In this document: positions 13,680 to 13,829 of the stretch, piece by piece | Numbering within the stretch: position 1 is the stretch's first letter | Layout of the letters: each line of letters starts with the position of its first letter | Source of the DNA: Anaerolineales bacterium | GTDB taxonomy: Bacteria; Chloroflexota; Anaerolineae; Anaerolineales; Villigracilaceae | Assembly (NCBI GenBank): GCA_016928525.1 | Contig: JAFGKO010000146.1 | Span: 1-13,829 of the forward strand | Direction: 5' to 3' | DNA length: 13,829 bases | Made by a program: the position numbers and the translations under genes | Notes under the pieces: generated by a model | The model's input: only the letters and a program-made list of their open reading frames with translations | Told to the model about the DNA's origin: nothing | The model's database searches: none

Positions 13680-13829
13680 ATGCCCAAAACTGATACCTCC
13701 ATCCTCTTCCTCGGCAAAGCCGATGACCCCGACTGCGCCCGCGCGCTGGCCTTCTGCCAGGAGCGTTTCACAAACGTGACGCACTGCCTCGGCGTGTGGG
13801 GCGATCCGCTGCCCGAAGCCGCCCGAAAC
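13680..13829 (+). CDS. Probable formyltransferase-like protein, N-terminal 50 residues (cut by window end)
   Basis: ATG 13680 opens a frame that stays open to the window edge. The start TSILFLGKADDPDCARALAF followed by a VTHCLGVWGD strand suggests the Rossmann-like N-terminal domain of a methionyl-tRNA formyltransferase-type enzyme. The diagnostic parts (the HPSLLP-like loop and the catalytic Asn-His-Asp residues) lie beyond the window. No ribosome site is visible before the ATG, consistent with a leaderless transcript. Another nucleotide- or sugar-binding Rossmann protein cannot be excluded. The codons are GC-rich, in line with the host chromosome. Confidence 0.5.
   Translation, partial: MPKTDTSILFLGKADDPDCARALAFCQERFTNVTHCLGVWGDPLPEAARN

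Overview
The window reads as a chromosomal segment of a member of the Chloroflexota, most likely of class Anaerolineae. This is inferred from protein style, not from a marker gene. The Ser/Thr kinase with a PQQ-type propeller, the ParB-like/DUF4032 protein, the metallophosphoesterase with an altered first motif and the small conserved protein next to an OmpR-type regulator all resemble proteins I associate with that group. Most genes look moderately GC-rich. The stretch from about 270 to 3220 is visibly more AT-rich.

Layout. (1) 1-267: the 3' end of an acyl-CoA dehydrogenase gene. (2) 391-2847: an AT-rich accessory block with a DUF2971 protein, a candidate short structured RNA with a terminator-like 3' end, and two overlapping genes I cannot assign. 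(3) 2848-3223: a gap with a possible decayed minus-strand coding stretch. (4) 3224-4144: a caspase-fold (C14) peptidase with a long Pro-Glu repeat. (5) 4193-4238: a perfect 17-bp inverted repeat between convergent genes. (6) 6697 down to 4316, minus strand: a tightly packed three-gene operon of metallophosphoesterase, ParB-like/DUF4032 protein and dihydrodipicolinate-synthase-family aldolase. (7) 6698-6914: a divergent control region with a good sigma70-like promoter for the right-hand operon, a weaker one for the left-hand operon and a perfect 15-bp palindrome. (8) 6915-12653: a signalling operon of Ser/Thr kinase with an 8-repeat propeller, PP2C phosphatase, J-domain/von Willebrand A fusion, zinc-ribbon/FHA protein, a small unknown protein and an OmpR-type response regulator, closed by a stem-loop. 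(9) 12831-13490: a NarL/LuxR-type response regulator with its own promoter and a clear intrinsic terminator. (10) 13680-13829: the 5' end of a probable formyltransferase-like gene.

How the genes fit together. The 6915-12653 operon is a complete Ser/Thr phosphorylation circuit: writer (kinase), eraser (PP2C), phosphothreonine reader (FHA) and a probable scaffold or chaperone-linked adaptor (J-VWA). It is joined to a two-component output, and no histidine kinase is present in the window. The gene set resembles in outline the kinase/PP2C/VWA triads described with TerY-type proteins, but the J-domain fusion and the propeller kinase give it a distinct form. The accessory block at 391-4144 could be a defence or stress island, but this rests only on composition, unknown genes and the caspase-like peptidase.
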